Positions 45,610 to 53,502 of a stretch of DNA of 64,000 nt are shown here, piece by piece. Both the position numbers and the translations under genes were made by a program. The notes beneath the pieces were generated by a model that was not told where the DNA came from, ran no database searches, and worked only from the letters and a program-made list of their open reading frames with translations. Every line of letters begins with the position of its first letter. Within the stretch, counting starts at the first letter, position 1. Where the stretch lies: assembly GCA_038235165.1 (NCBI GenBank), contig JBBSUG010000022.1, positions 9,481 to 73,480 of the forward strand. Reading direction: 5' to 3'. This DNA is from GCA-002050365 sp038235165 (GTDB lineage Bacteria > Acidobacteriota > Blastocatellia > Pyrinomonadales > Pyrinomonadaceae).

Positions 45610-46122
45610 ATGAAGCGCCCCGAAAAAACAGAATATGCCGAATTTTACGAACATTATGTTTCGCTAGTCACCGAAAACGAAATTGTTCCCGCTTTGGGAG
45701 ATCAAGTTGGTGATTTGAAACATCTATTTTCCGGCATTAGCGAAGAAAAAGAAGATTACGCTTACGCCGAAGGCAAATGGACAATCAAAGAGGTTCTCGG
45801 ACACATCATTGATGGCGAGCGGGTTTTCTCATATCGCGCCCTGCGATTTTCACGTAATGATGTCGCGCGGCTGGCAGGATTTGAAGAAAATAGTTACGTT
45901 GCCAACAGCAATTTCGGCAATCGCACACTCGCCGATCTGGTCGAAGAATTTTCGCTGTTGCGGCGGTCAAACGTCATATTTTTCAATAATCTCGCTGATT
46001 ATGCGTGGCAGCGCACCGGCACGGCGAGCGACAATCCGATTTCCGTCAACGCGCTGGCATATATTTCGGTCGGTCACGTCCAGCATCATTTAAATATTCT
46101 GCGCGAACGATATTTGGTGTGA
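45610..46122 (+). CDS. DinB-family four-helix protein
   Basis: A 170-residue DinB/YfiT-type protein. The conserved His residues that bind metal in this family appear in KEVLGHIIDGERVFSYRAL and in SVGHVQHHLNILRERY. KWTIKEVLGHI is the family signature. Many members are thiol-dependent S-transferases or of unknown function. The stop codon shares a base with the start of the next gene (TGATG), implying translational coupling with the flavoprotein. Confidence 0.88.
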   Translation: MKRPEKTEYAEFYEHYVSLVTENEIVPALGDQVGDLKHLFSGISEEKEDYAYAEGKWTIKEVLGHIIDGERVFSYRALRFSRNDVARLAGFEENSYVANSNFGNRTLADLVEEFSLLRRSNVIFFNNLADYAWQRTGTASDNPISVNALAYISVGHVQHHLNILRERYLV

Positions 46123-47294
46123 TGCAATATGACGTAATTATCATCGGCGGCGGCGCGGCGGGACTTTTTTGCGCGATGACGGCGGGCAGACGCGGGCGCA
46201 AAGTCTTAGTCGTCGAACACAACGCGGAAGTCGGGCGCAAAATTATCGTCTCTGGCGGCGGACGCTGCAATTTTACCAATCGGGATGTCAAACCGGAAAA
46301 CTTCATCTCAAAAAATCCGCACTTCTGCAAATCGGCTCTCGCCCGCTACACGCCGCCGGATTTTATCGAACTCGTTAAAAAACACCGTATCGAATTTTAC
46401 GAGAAAAAACTCGGACAGCTTTTCTGCCGCGATTCTTCCAGACAAATCGTCGAAATGTTGGAGCGCGAATGTGAATGGGCAAAAGTTGAAGTTCGCACGA
46501 ACTGCTTCATCAAATCAATCGCGCCGCCCGACAAACCCGGCGATGTTTTCACAGTCGAAACCAACCAGGGGATTTTCACCGGCGAAAGTTTAGTCGTCGC
46601 CACCGGCGGACTTTCTTTTCCGAAAATCGGCGCGACTGATTTCGGCTATAAAATCGCCAAACAATTCGGCTTGAAACTTGTGGTGACACAGCCTTCGTTA
46701 GTTCCTTTGGTTTTCGCCGACGGCAGGAATTTCAGCAAACTCGCCGGTATTTCGGTTGATGCAATGGTTTCGAGCGGCAAAGAATCTTTCCGCGAAAATA
46801 TTTTGTTTACACATCGCGGCTTGAGCGGTCCGGCGATTCTACAAATCTCAAATTATTGGAGTAAGTCGGAACCGATTTCGATTGATTTGCTGCCGACAGA
46901 AAATGCGGCGGAAATCTTCGGGAAAAACGAAACGAGCAAACAGAATCTCGATAATTTTTTGAGCCGTTTTCTGCCGAACCGTTTCGCCGAAATCTTCGCG
47001 GCGGCTAATTTTCAAAACAAACCGCTCAATCAACTGAACAAAAAAGAAGTCGCCCAAATTGCTGAAACACTAAACGATTGGCAGGTAAAATTTGGCGAAA
47101 CGGAAGGTTATCATAAAGCTGAAGTGACGCTCGGCGGAGTTTCGACCGCTGAACTGTCATCGCAAACAATGGAAAGCAAAAAGGTTAAAAATTTATACTT
47201 AATCGGTGAAGTCGTTGATGTCACCGGCTGGCTCGGCGGCTATAATTTTCAATGGGCGTGGTCGTCCGGGTTTGCCGCCGGACAAGCGGCGTAG
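46122..47294 (+). CDS. HI0933/YhiN-type FAD-dependent oxidoreductase
   Basis: A 390-residue flavoprotein. The N-terminal dinucleotide motif VIIIGGGAAGLFCAMTAG and VSGGGRCNFTN are hallmarks of the HI0933/BaiN family; GEVVDVTGWLGGYNFQWAWS is the C-terminal FAD-binding signature. The ATG at 46122 overlaps the DinB-family stop and is at the start of the FAD motif. The reaction is unknown for most members; relatives include 3-dehydro-bile acid reductases. Confidence 0.92.
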   Translation: MQYDVIIIGGGAAGLFCAMTAGRRGRKVLVVEHNAEVGRKIIVSGGGRCNFTNRDVKPENFISKNPHFCKSALARYTPPDFIELVKKHRIEFYEKKLGQLFCRDSSRQIVEMLERECEWAKVEVRTNCFIKSIAPPDKPGDVFTVETNQGIFTGESLVVATGGLSFPKIGATDFGYKIAKQFGLKLVVTQPSLVPLVFADGRNFSKLAGISVDAMVSSGKESFRENILFTHRGLSGPAILQISNYWSKSEPISIDLLPTENAAEIFGKNETSKQNLDNFLSRFLPNRFAEIFAAANFQNKPLNQLNKKEVAQIAETLNDWQVKFGETEGYHKAEVTLGGVSTAELSSQTMESKKVKNLYLIGEVVDVTGWLGGYNFQWAWSSGFAAGQAA

Positions 47295-47302
47295 AATTTG
47301 TA

Positions 47303-47749
47303 ATGAAACTGGCGAAAAGTTCACATCAAAAACTCGAGTCTTTTTTTCGTGAATTTACGAACGATGAAAATTTCCGACTGCCCGTAATTCATTTTTACGT
47401 CGGAAAATTTACCCGCGTTTTCACGGCAGTCGTAAAAGTTCACGGCATCACTTTCGGTCGGCACATTTATATTATGCCGAGTTTTGTTGAGCTAAACCGC
47501 AGTAATCAATTGAAACTTCCCGAAAAACTCGTCGCCCACGAAATCACTCACACGCTGCAATACAGGCGCGAAGGTTTTCTTAAATTTTTTTACAAATACT
47601 TGACGAGTTTTTGGGGAAATCTGCGAAAACAACCCGACTGGAGCATTATGTCGCGGCAGGAAGCCTATCTCGATATTCCGTTTGAAATAGAAGCACGCAA
47701 AGTCGCCGAAAAATTTGTTGAATGGAATGCGGAAAAGATAAGAACGTGA
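47303..47749 (+). CDS. Small HExxH zinc-metalloprotease-like protein
   Basis: A 148-residue protein with AHEITHTLQYRREG, an HExxH zinc motif near residue 80 followed by a Gln-Tyr pattern as in DUF4157-like proteins. There is no signal peptide. The start at 47303 lies 9 bp after the flavoprotein stop; a longer frame would overlap that gene. It may be a peptidase that acts on a nearby protein, or a degenerate one. Confidence 0.68.
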   Translation: MKLAKSSHQKLESFFREFTNDENFRLPVIHFYVGKFTRVFTAVVKVHGITFGRHIYIMPSFVELNRSNQLKLPEKLVAHEITHTLQYRREGFLKFFYKYLTSFWGNLRKQPDWSIMSRQEAYLDIPFEIEARKVAEKFVEWNAEKIRT

Positions 47750-47802
47750 AGTGGTTGGTTATTTAAATTGAACTTTTTACTTTGTACGATCTTCCGTATT
47801 AC

Positions 47803-49260
47803 TTATGGATTGACAAATGTGTGAATACACGGGGTTTGAGCGACCTCGCGCAGTGAATCAATTTTTTTGGCGCGTTCATATTCGGCAAGTTTTGCCATCA
47901 AGAAAGTCTGCTCTTTCGCCGTCATCTGCATATATGCCATATCAAATGTCGCGCCCGTGCAGTGCGGCGGAGTTTGACCGGTATAGGCATTTCTGGTGGC
48001 TTTCGATAAATCGAATTGGTATTCGAGCGAGCGCGTCAGCGACGTGATCTTGAGCGGTCGCTTAAATTCGTCGTAATAAGTTTTGCCTAGTTCTTCTAAA
48101 AACGCCTTCGCCCGCGGATGAAACATTCGCAACAGCCGCCGCTTCATTTTCAGACGGTCGGCGGGGTTGGTCAAATCATATTTTTCGCCGTTGTAATTAT
48201 TGGCGAGTGTTTTCAACACCGAATAATCGTCAGAATTTAACAGCAGCGGCGTTCTGGTGCGCGTCGCCGCTTCAAATGAATAAAAATCCGAACCGTCCGC
48301 GCTGGTTCCGATGTTGTCGAGATAATAATATTTCGTCGCCAACGGCAGTTCGACCAATTGATTTGCCATTCTCATTCTGGCGAGCGCGGCAAAATCTTTC
48401 GGCAATTTGTCGGGCGTGATGCCCAAATCCCTAAAAATCGATAATTGTTTACTAATGCCGCCGCCCATTTCTGCCGGAATCACCACACCGGAAACCAACC
48501 CGACCGGCGCATCACGTTTGCCCATCGCCAGATTGCGGGCGGCTTCCCACTCGGCAACCGGAACCGCCAATTCCGGTGCGCCGGTTGAGGTTGTCACTTC
48601 TTCCGCTTTCAAGTCAGCGGCGGTAAATTCTGCGTCCTGAACTTCCCACGCCTGCATCAAATCGTCAATTCCTTCCGGCTCTTCACCGCCGAGCGGATCA
48701 ACGACGCGAATCGGAATCGGTGCAGAAGTGACGATGCGCGGAGCCATTTTGCCGCCGGAATTTTTGCCGCTGTCGTCAAAATGATTGGCAATCAAAATTC
48801 CGATGACCGCGAAAAAAAGAATCGCAAATGTCGAACCGGCGGCGGCAATCAATAAGATGGGAGGCTTATTTGATTTCGGGGTCTGGATTGGGGATTGGGG
48901 ACGTGCCGGAACATCAACTGGCGATGGCTGAATTTTTGCATCTTGACTTCTGTAATCCGGCATTTGCCCTATTTCGAGCCGGATATGAGTTTCGGTGCCG
49001 ATTTTTATGTTGTCGCCGTCGAAAATTCGCTGCGGCTGCCCGGAAATTTTTTCGCCGTTGACAAAAGTTCCGTTGAGCGAATTTTCATCAACGATAAACA
49101 CCACATCGCCGTCGCGGAAAAACGTCGTGTTGAGCCGCGAAAGACCGACATCATCAAGCACGATTTGAGCGACACTTGTCCGCCCGATTGAAACTTCTTC
49201 TTCAATCTCGACGTTTTGCGCCGCGCCCGCCGTTTCAATGTAAAGTGTTATTTTTTTCAC
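47803..49260 (-). CDS. FHA-domain transmembrane protein with DUF5715-like peptidase domain
   Basis: A 485-residue protein. Residues about 15-90 are a forkhead-associated domain (VSIGRTSVAQIVLDDVGLSR, then NSLNGTFVNGEKI), which binds phosphothreonine. A transmembrane helix follows a Pro-rich linker (PILLIAAAGSTFAILFFAVI, about 135-160). The C-terminal domain has ITSLTRSLEYQ and PPHCTGATFDMAY, the VanY/DUF5715-like pattern with the His and Asp of a zinc carboxypeptidase. Kinase signalling inside may thus be tied to cell-wall processing outside. A 72-residue zinc-ribbon gene lies 6 bp upstream on the same strand. Confidence 0.8.
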   Translation of the reverse strand: MKKITLYIETAGAAQNVEIEEEVSIGRTSVAQIVLDDVGLSRLNTTFFRDGDVVFIVDENSLNGTFVNGEKISGQPQRIFDGDNIKIGTETHIRLEIGQMPDYRSQDAKIQPSPVDVPARPQSPIQTPKSNKPPILLIAAAGSTFAILFFAVIGILIANHFDDSGKNSGGKMAPRIVTSAPIPIRVVDPLGGEEPEGIDDLMQAWEVQDAEFTAADLKAEEVTTSTGAPELAVPVAEWEAARNLAMGKRDAPVGLVSGVVIPAEMGGGISKQLSIFRDLGITPDKLPKDFAALARMRMANQLVELPLATKYYYLDNIGTSADGSDFYSFEAATRTRTPLLLNSDDYSVLKTLANNYNGEKYDLTNPADRLKMKRRLLRMFHPRAKAFLEELGKTYYDEFKRPLKITSLTRSLEYQFDLSKATRNAYTGQTPPHCTGATFDMAYMQMTAKEQTFLMAKLAEYERAKKIDSLREVAQTPCIHTFVNP

Positions 49261-49266
49261 TCGATT

Positions 49267-49485
49267 TTAATGATGATGATCTTCTGCTTCGCGCACTTTG
49301 TCCAAATCTAAAAACTTTGAGAAATCGTCGAAATGAAACATCGTCTCGTCTTTACAGTGTTCGCAAAAAAACGTCACGTCTTCGCCCAAATACATATCTT
49401 TCAAATGATAAGCGATGAAACAACCGTAACACCGCTGAATGCGTTTGCGAACTTTTTCCAGCATCGCGGAAGATTTTTCCTGCAT
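49267..49485 (-). CDS. Small CxxC/CxxC putative zinc-ribbon protein
   Basis: A frame of about 72 residues from 49485 (an alternative ATG lies at 49464). CYGC and CEHC, 20 residues apart, form a likely zinc ribbon, followed by an acidic C-terminus and a His-rich end (EAEDHHH). It ends 6 bp before the FHA-protein gene and is probably co-transcribed with it. The function is unknown. A longer reading to 49611 is possible but less likely. Confidence 0.55.
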   Translation of the reverse strand: MQEKSSAMLEKVRKRIQRCYGCFIAYHLKDMYLGEDVTFFCEHCKDETMFHFDDFSKFLDLDKVREAEDHHH

Positions 49486-49735
49486 TTTGTCATTGTTGCC
49501 AAAGTTATGGAAAAGTGCAAGAGCGCATCGCTCATAAATCAGTCGGCGGACTTGCAAATTTTTAGCCGTTGTGTTGAAAATAGATGAAAGCGATGACGAA
49601 AAACTTTGCAAATGCAGTTCATCATTTCCATCATCGGCACGATAACAATCGCGCCGGCTAATCTTACTGTATCAAATGTAAAATTTGTTTATGTGCGTAA
49701 ACTTTACCGAAGGTTTTTGCTTTTTTGTGTTTAAA

Positions 49736-50599
49736 ATGAAAGAATTTAAATTAAAAATCGCCCTCCAAAAGTCCGGTCGCCTGAGTGACGAGTCGCTCGG
49801 ACTGTTGAAAAACTGCGGCATCAATTTCAGCAACGGTTTAGGCAAACTTCGCAGCGAGGCGCGAAATTTCCCGCTCGAAATTTTCTTTTTGCGCGATGAT
49901 GACATTCCGCAATATGTCGAAGACGGCGTGGCGGACATCGGCATCGTCGGCGAAAACGTATTGGCGGAAGACAACCGCGATGTCGAAACGGTCGAAAAAC
50001 TCGGTTTCGGCAAATGCCGTCTGTCGCTCGCCGTGCCGAAAATGTTTGATTACAAAACGGTTAAAGATTTGGAGGGCAAACGCATCGCCACGACATATCC
50101 GCACATTTTGAGCGAATTTTTCGGCAGGCACGATGTCAATGTCGAAATTCACACGATCAGCGGTTCGGTTGAAATCGCTCCGTCAATCGGTTTGGCGGAC
50201 GCGGTTTGCGATCTCGTCAGTTCGGGAAGCACGCTGTTCACCAACGGTCTGCGCGAGGTTGAAACCGTCTTAAATTCCGAAGCCGTTTTAATTGCGCGAA
50301 AAAATCTCGACGAACGCGAGCGAAAAATTTTGGAAAAAATGCTTTTCCGCATTCGCTCGGTCAACGCCGCAAACGAAAATAAGTATATTCTGCTCAATTC
50401 ACCAAACGATAAACTAGACAAAATTATCGGGCTGTTGCCTGGAATCAAAAGCCCGACGGTGATGCCGCTCGCCGAGACCGGTTGGAGTTCGGTGCATTCC
50501 GTCATCAACGAAAACGATTTCTGGGAAGTCGTCGAAAGTCTGAAAAATGAAGGCGCGGAAGGTGTTTTAGTGCTTTCGATTGACCAAATGATTCAATAG
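49736..50599 (+). CDS. hisG: ATP phosphoribosyltransferase HisG (long form)
   Basis: The first enzyme of histidine biosynthesis, joining ATP and PRPP. The product has 287 residues, consistent with the long, HisZ-independent form carrying a C-terminal ACT-like regulatory domain. ALQKSGRLSDESLGLLKNCG opens the catalytic domain. DGVADIGIVGENVLAE and GSVEIAPSIGLADAVCDLVS are PRPP-site hallmarks. The ATG at 49736 fits the family N-terminus. It heads hisG-hisD-hisC and is likely feedback-inhibited by histidine. Confidence 0.95.
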   Translation: MKEFKLKIALQKSGRLSDESLGLLKNCGINFSNGLGKLRSEARNFPLEIFFLRDDDIPQYVEDGVADIGIVGENVLAEDNRDVETVEKLGFGKCRLSLAVPKMFDYKTVKDLEGKRIATTYPHILSEFFGRHDVNVEIHTISGSVEIAPSIGLADAVCDLVSSGSTLFTNGLREVETVLNSEAVLIARKNLDERERKILEKMLFRIRSVNAANENKYILLNSPNDKLDKIIGLLPGIKSPTVMPLAETGWSSVHSVINENDFWEVVESLKNEGAEGVLVLSIDQMIQ

Positions 50600-50714
50600 C
50601 CGATGCCGATATTATTTGCGCGAAAAAAATAATAATTCACGCAAAGGCGCAAAGAACGCAAAGTGGAAAAAGTTGTCAGCGAAAATTCAATCAATGCTGA
50701 AAATGCTGAAAATT

Positions 50715-52031
50715 ATGAAAGTTATTACTAATCCGAATAAAAAAATGTGGGGCGAAATTCTGGCGCGTCCGCGACTCGACGATACTTTTCTCGAACGGAC
50801 GGTCGCCAATATTTTGAAGGATGTCCGGCAGCACGGCGACGAGGCGTTAAAATTTTGCTCACGTCATTTTGATAAAGTCGAACTCGACGAATTTCTCGTG
50901 ACGGAAGAAGAATTTGCCGCCGCCGAAGCGCAGGTTTCGACCGAATTAAAGGAAGCGATTGCAATTGCCAAAGCGAATATCGAAAAGTTTCACGCCGCTC
51001 AAGCCGAAAAGCCGCAGATCATCGAAACAATGACCGGCGTCTTTTGCTGGCGCAAGTCGGTGGCGATTGAAAAAGTCGGACTGTATGTTCCGGCGGGAAC
51101 CGCGCCGCTTTTTTCGACTGTCTTGATGTTGGCGATTCCGGCGAAAATCGCCGGATGCCGCGAAATCGTGATGTGTTCGCCGCCCGCCGCCGACGGCACG
51201 GTGAATTTTGCTACGCTTTACGCGGCACAAATTTGCGGCGTGACGAAAGTTTTCAAAATCGGCGGCGCACAAGCCGTCGGCGCGATGGCTTTCGGAACTG
51301 AAACAGTGCCGCAGGTTTACAAAATTTTCGGTCCCGGCAACCAATTTGTCACCGAAGCCAAACAGCAGGTCGTCAAACACGGCGCGGCGATTGATATGCC
51401 CGCCGGACCTTCGGAAGTGGCGGTTTTAGCCGACGAAACTTCGATTCCCGCCTTCGTCGCGGCAGATTTATTGTCGCAAGCCGAACACGGAGTTGACTCG
51501 CAGGTTTTGCTCGTTTCGACGAGCGCAAAAGTTATTGACGAAGCGAACGCGGAAATCGAAAAACAGCTTGAAGTTTTGCCGCGCAAAAGCATCGCCGCCG
51601 CCGCGCTTGAAAATTCCAAAGCGATTTTGGTCGAAAATACGGAAACGGCACTCGAACTGCTTAACGAATATGCCGCCGAACATCTTATTTTAGCAGTCGA
51701 AAATGCCGAAGAGATCGCCGAAAAAGTGATTAACGCCGGTTCGGTGTTCATCGGCAATTACTCGTGCGAATCGGCGGGCGATTACGCTTCGGGAACAAAT
51801 CACACGCTGCCGACGAACGGTTACGCCCGCAGTTTCAGCGGCGTTTCGCTCGATTCGTTCGTTAAAAAAATCACGTTTCAAAAGTTGACCGAAGACGGTA
51901 TCAAAAACCTCGGTCGCGCCATCGAATGTATGGCGGAAGCCGAGCAGTTACAGGCGCACAAAAACGCGATCACGGTTCGTTTGGATAAATTAGCCACGAA
52001 CAAACACGAAAAGACACGAAAGGAATTGTAA
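50715..52031 (+). CDS. hisD: Histidinol dehydrogenase HisD
   Basis: Oxidises histidinol to histidine in two NAD-dependent steps. The product has 438 residues. GLYVPAGTAPLFSTVLMLAI, FGPGNQFVTEAKQQV, the zinc-binding Gln-His pair in SQAEHGVDSQ, and AEHLIL are all present. The ATG at 50715 was chosen; longer upstream readings pass through a repeat-like tract (GCAAAGGCGCAAAGAACGCA). The last codons (ATNKHEKTRKEL) come from one arm of a palindrome at 51994-52086, so the native C-terminus has been replaced or extended. Second gene of hisGDC. Confidence 0.94.
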   Translation: MKVITNPNKKMWGEILARPRLDDTFLERTVANILKDVRQHGDEALKFCSRHFDKVELDEFLVTEEEFAAAEAQVSTELKEAIAIAKANIEKFHAAQAEKPQIIETMTGVFCWRKSVAIEKVGLYVPAGTAPLFSTVLMLAIPAKIAGCREIVMCSPPAADGTVNFATLYAAQICGVTKVFKIGGAQAVGAMAFGTETVPQVYKIFGPGNQFVTEAKQQVVKHGAAIDMPAGPSEVAVLADETSIPAFVAADLLSQAEHGVDSQVLLVSTSAKVIDEANAEIEKQLEVLPRKSIAAAALENSKAILVENTETALELLNEYAAEHLILAVENAEEIAEKVINAGSVFIGNYSCESAGDYASGTNHTLPTNGYARSFSGVSLDSFVKKITFQKLTEDGIKNLGRAIECMAEAEQLQAHKNAITVRLDKLATNKHEKTRKEL

Positions 52032-52086
52032 AAACTTCAAAATCTACATATTAAAAATTTCGTGAAATGTGCGTGTTTGTTCGTGG
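51994..52086. repeat. Inverted repeat overlapping the end of hisD
   Basis: CCACGAACAAACACG (51994-52008) pairs exactly with CGTGTTTGTTCGTGG (52072-52086). The first arm encodes the last residues of HisD; the second lies just before hisC. It is of the kind found as dispersed intergenic repeats and may reduce downstream expression. Confidence 0.7.
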
Positions 52087-52097
52087 TTAAAAATCTT

Positions 52098-53153
52098 ATG
52101 AATTTAGAAAACATAGTTCGTGAAAATATCAAACGCTTAACGCCGTATTCGTCGGCGCGGAAAGAGTTTACCGGCGCGGCGCAGATTTTTCTCGATGCCA
52201 ACGAAAACAGTTTCGGGTCGCCGCTGGAGAAAAATTACAATCGTTATCCCGACCCGCTGCAATGGGCAATAAAGGAGAAAATCGCCGCGATAAATGATGC
52301 TGCACCGTCTGAAATTTTTATCGGCAACGGCAGCGATGAAGCGATTGATTTGCTGTTTCGCATTTTTTGCGAACCGCGCACGGACAATATTTTAATTTGT
52401 CCGCCGACTTATGGAATGTATGAAGTTTCGGCGGAAATTAACGATGTTTCGATCAAAAAAGTTAATTTAACTGACAATTTTCAACTCGATTTGTCAGCGA
52501 TAGAAAATGCGGTGGACGCGCAGACGAAGTTGCTTTTTGTTTGTTCACCGAATAATCCGACGGGGAATTCGTTTGCGCGGGAAGAAATTTTGAATTTAGC
52601 CAAAGATTTCGGCGGAATCGTCGTCGTTGACGAAGCGTATATTCATTTTTCCGATGCAAAGTCTTTGATGAGTGAAATCAACAATTTTCCGAATTTGGTC
52701 GTGCTGCAAACATTTTCGAAAGCGTGGGGTTTAGCCGGTTTGCGTGTGGGTTTGGCATTTGCCAATGCGGAAATTATTGAGCTTTTCAATAAAGTAAAGC
52801 CGCCGTATAATATTTCCGAAATCGCGCAGAATGCAGTTTTAGACGCTTTGCAAAATGCCGATGAGGTTAAAACGACGATTGAAAAAATCATCACTGAACG
52901 CGAAAAACTCGTTGCCGATTTGCGGGATTTCGATTTTGTTGAAAAGATTTACCCGACCGATGCAAATTTTGTGCTGGTGAGAACGACCGACGCGCTAAAA
53001 ATTTATAATTTCCTGCTTGCCGAAAAAATCGTCGTCCGCAACCGGAACAATGTCGAACTGTGCGGCGGTTGTCTGCGAATCACGGTCGGTACGCCGGAGG
53101 AAAACGAGAATTTGATGCGGGCGTTGAGAAAAGTAGTTACTGTAAATAGTTAG
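52098..53153 (+). CDS. hisC: Histidinol-phosphate aminotransferase HisC
   Basis: A 351-residue PLP enzyme converting imidazole-acetol phosphate and glutamate to histidinol phosphate. The PLP lysine is in LQTFSKAWGLAGLRVGLAFA; VVDEAYIHF and CSPNNPTGN are class I/II aminotransferase motifs. The start at 52098 follows the palindrome that ends hisD. Third gene of the his operon; hisB, H, A, F and I are not in this window. Confidence 0.93.
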   Translation: MNLENIVRENIKRLTPYSSARKEFTGAAQIFLDANENSFGSPLEKNYNRYPDPLQWAIKEKIAAINDAAPSEIFIGNGSDEAIDLLFRIFCEPRTDNILICPPTYGMYEVSAEINDVSIKKVNLTDNFQLDLSAIENAVDAQTKLLFVCSPNNPTGNSFAREEILNLAKDFGGIVVVDEAYIHFSDAKSLMSEINNFPNLVVLQTFSKAWGLAGLRVGLAFANAEIIELFNKVKPPYNISEIAQNAVLDALQNADEVKTTIEKIITEREKLVADLRDFDFVEKIYPTDANFVLVRTTDALKIYNFLLAEKIVVRNRNNVELCGGCLRITVGTPEENENLMRALRKVVTVNS

Positions 53154-53207
53154 TGCCAAAAATGTAATATAGACAGATGCCGCGAGTTATTTACAGCCAC
53201 TGAAATT

Positions 53208-53396
53208 ATAAAAACATCGGTCAAAAACGGACACGTTGTCACGGCGGTTGACGATTATCGCGCCGATATTTTAATTGAAGATGAACAACTTTCGCTGAGC
53301 GGCAAGGCATTCGAAATGGAATTTGTGAAACTACTTGTCAAAAGTGAGCGAATTGCAGCGATATTTGATGATTATCGAAAAAACATTTCAATTTAA
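53208..53396 (+). pseudogene. Degenerate remnant of a dihydropyrimidinase 5' end
   Basis: Codons from 53208 read IKTSVKNGHVVTAVDDYRAD and continue ILIEDEQLSLSGKAFEME, clearly homologous to the first 40 residues of the hydantoinase gene at 63179 and of the fragment at 62468. The initiating ATG is now ATA. After residue 40 the match ends and an unrelated 22-codon tail leads to a TAA at 53394. The same frame runs on from the hisC stop codon. It is a copy of the gene's beginning placed 10 kb away, without promoter or Shine-Dalgarno. Confidence 0.72.
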
Positions 53397-53502
53397 AGCG
53401 GCAAATTTACCAGGGTCGGTCTAACCGAAACTTGACGTGCATTTGCTGATTTGTCACTGTGTCAATGAACCCTGACTTTGTAACCTGCTATGAAAATTTA
53501 AT

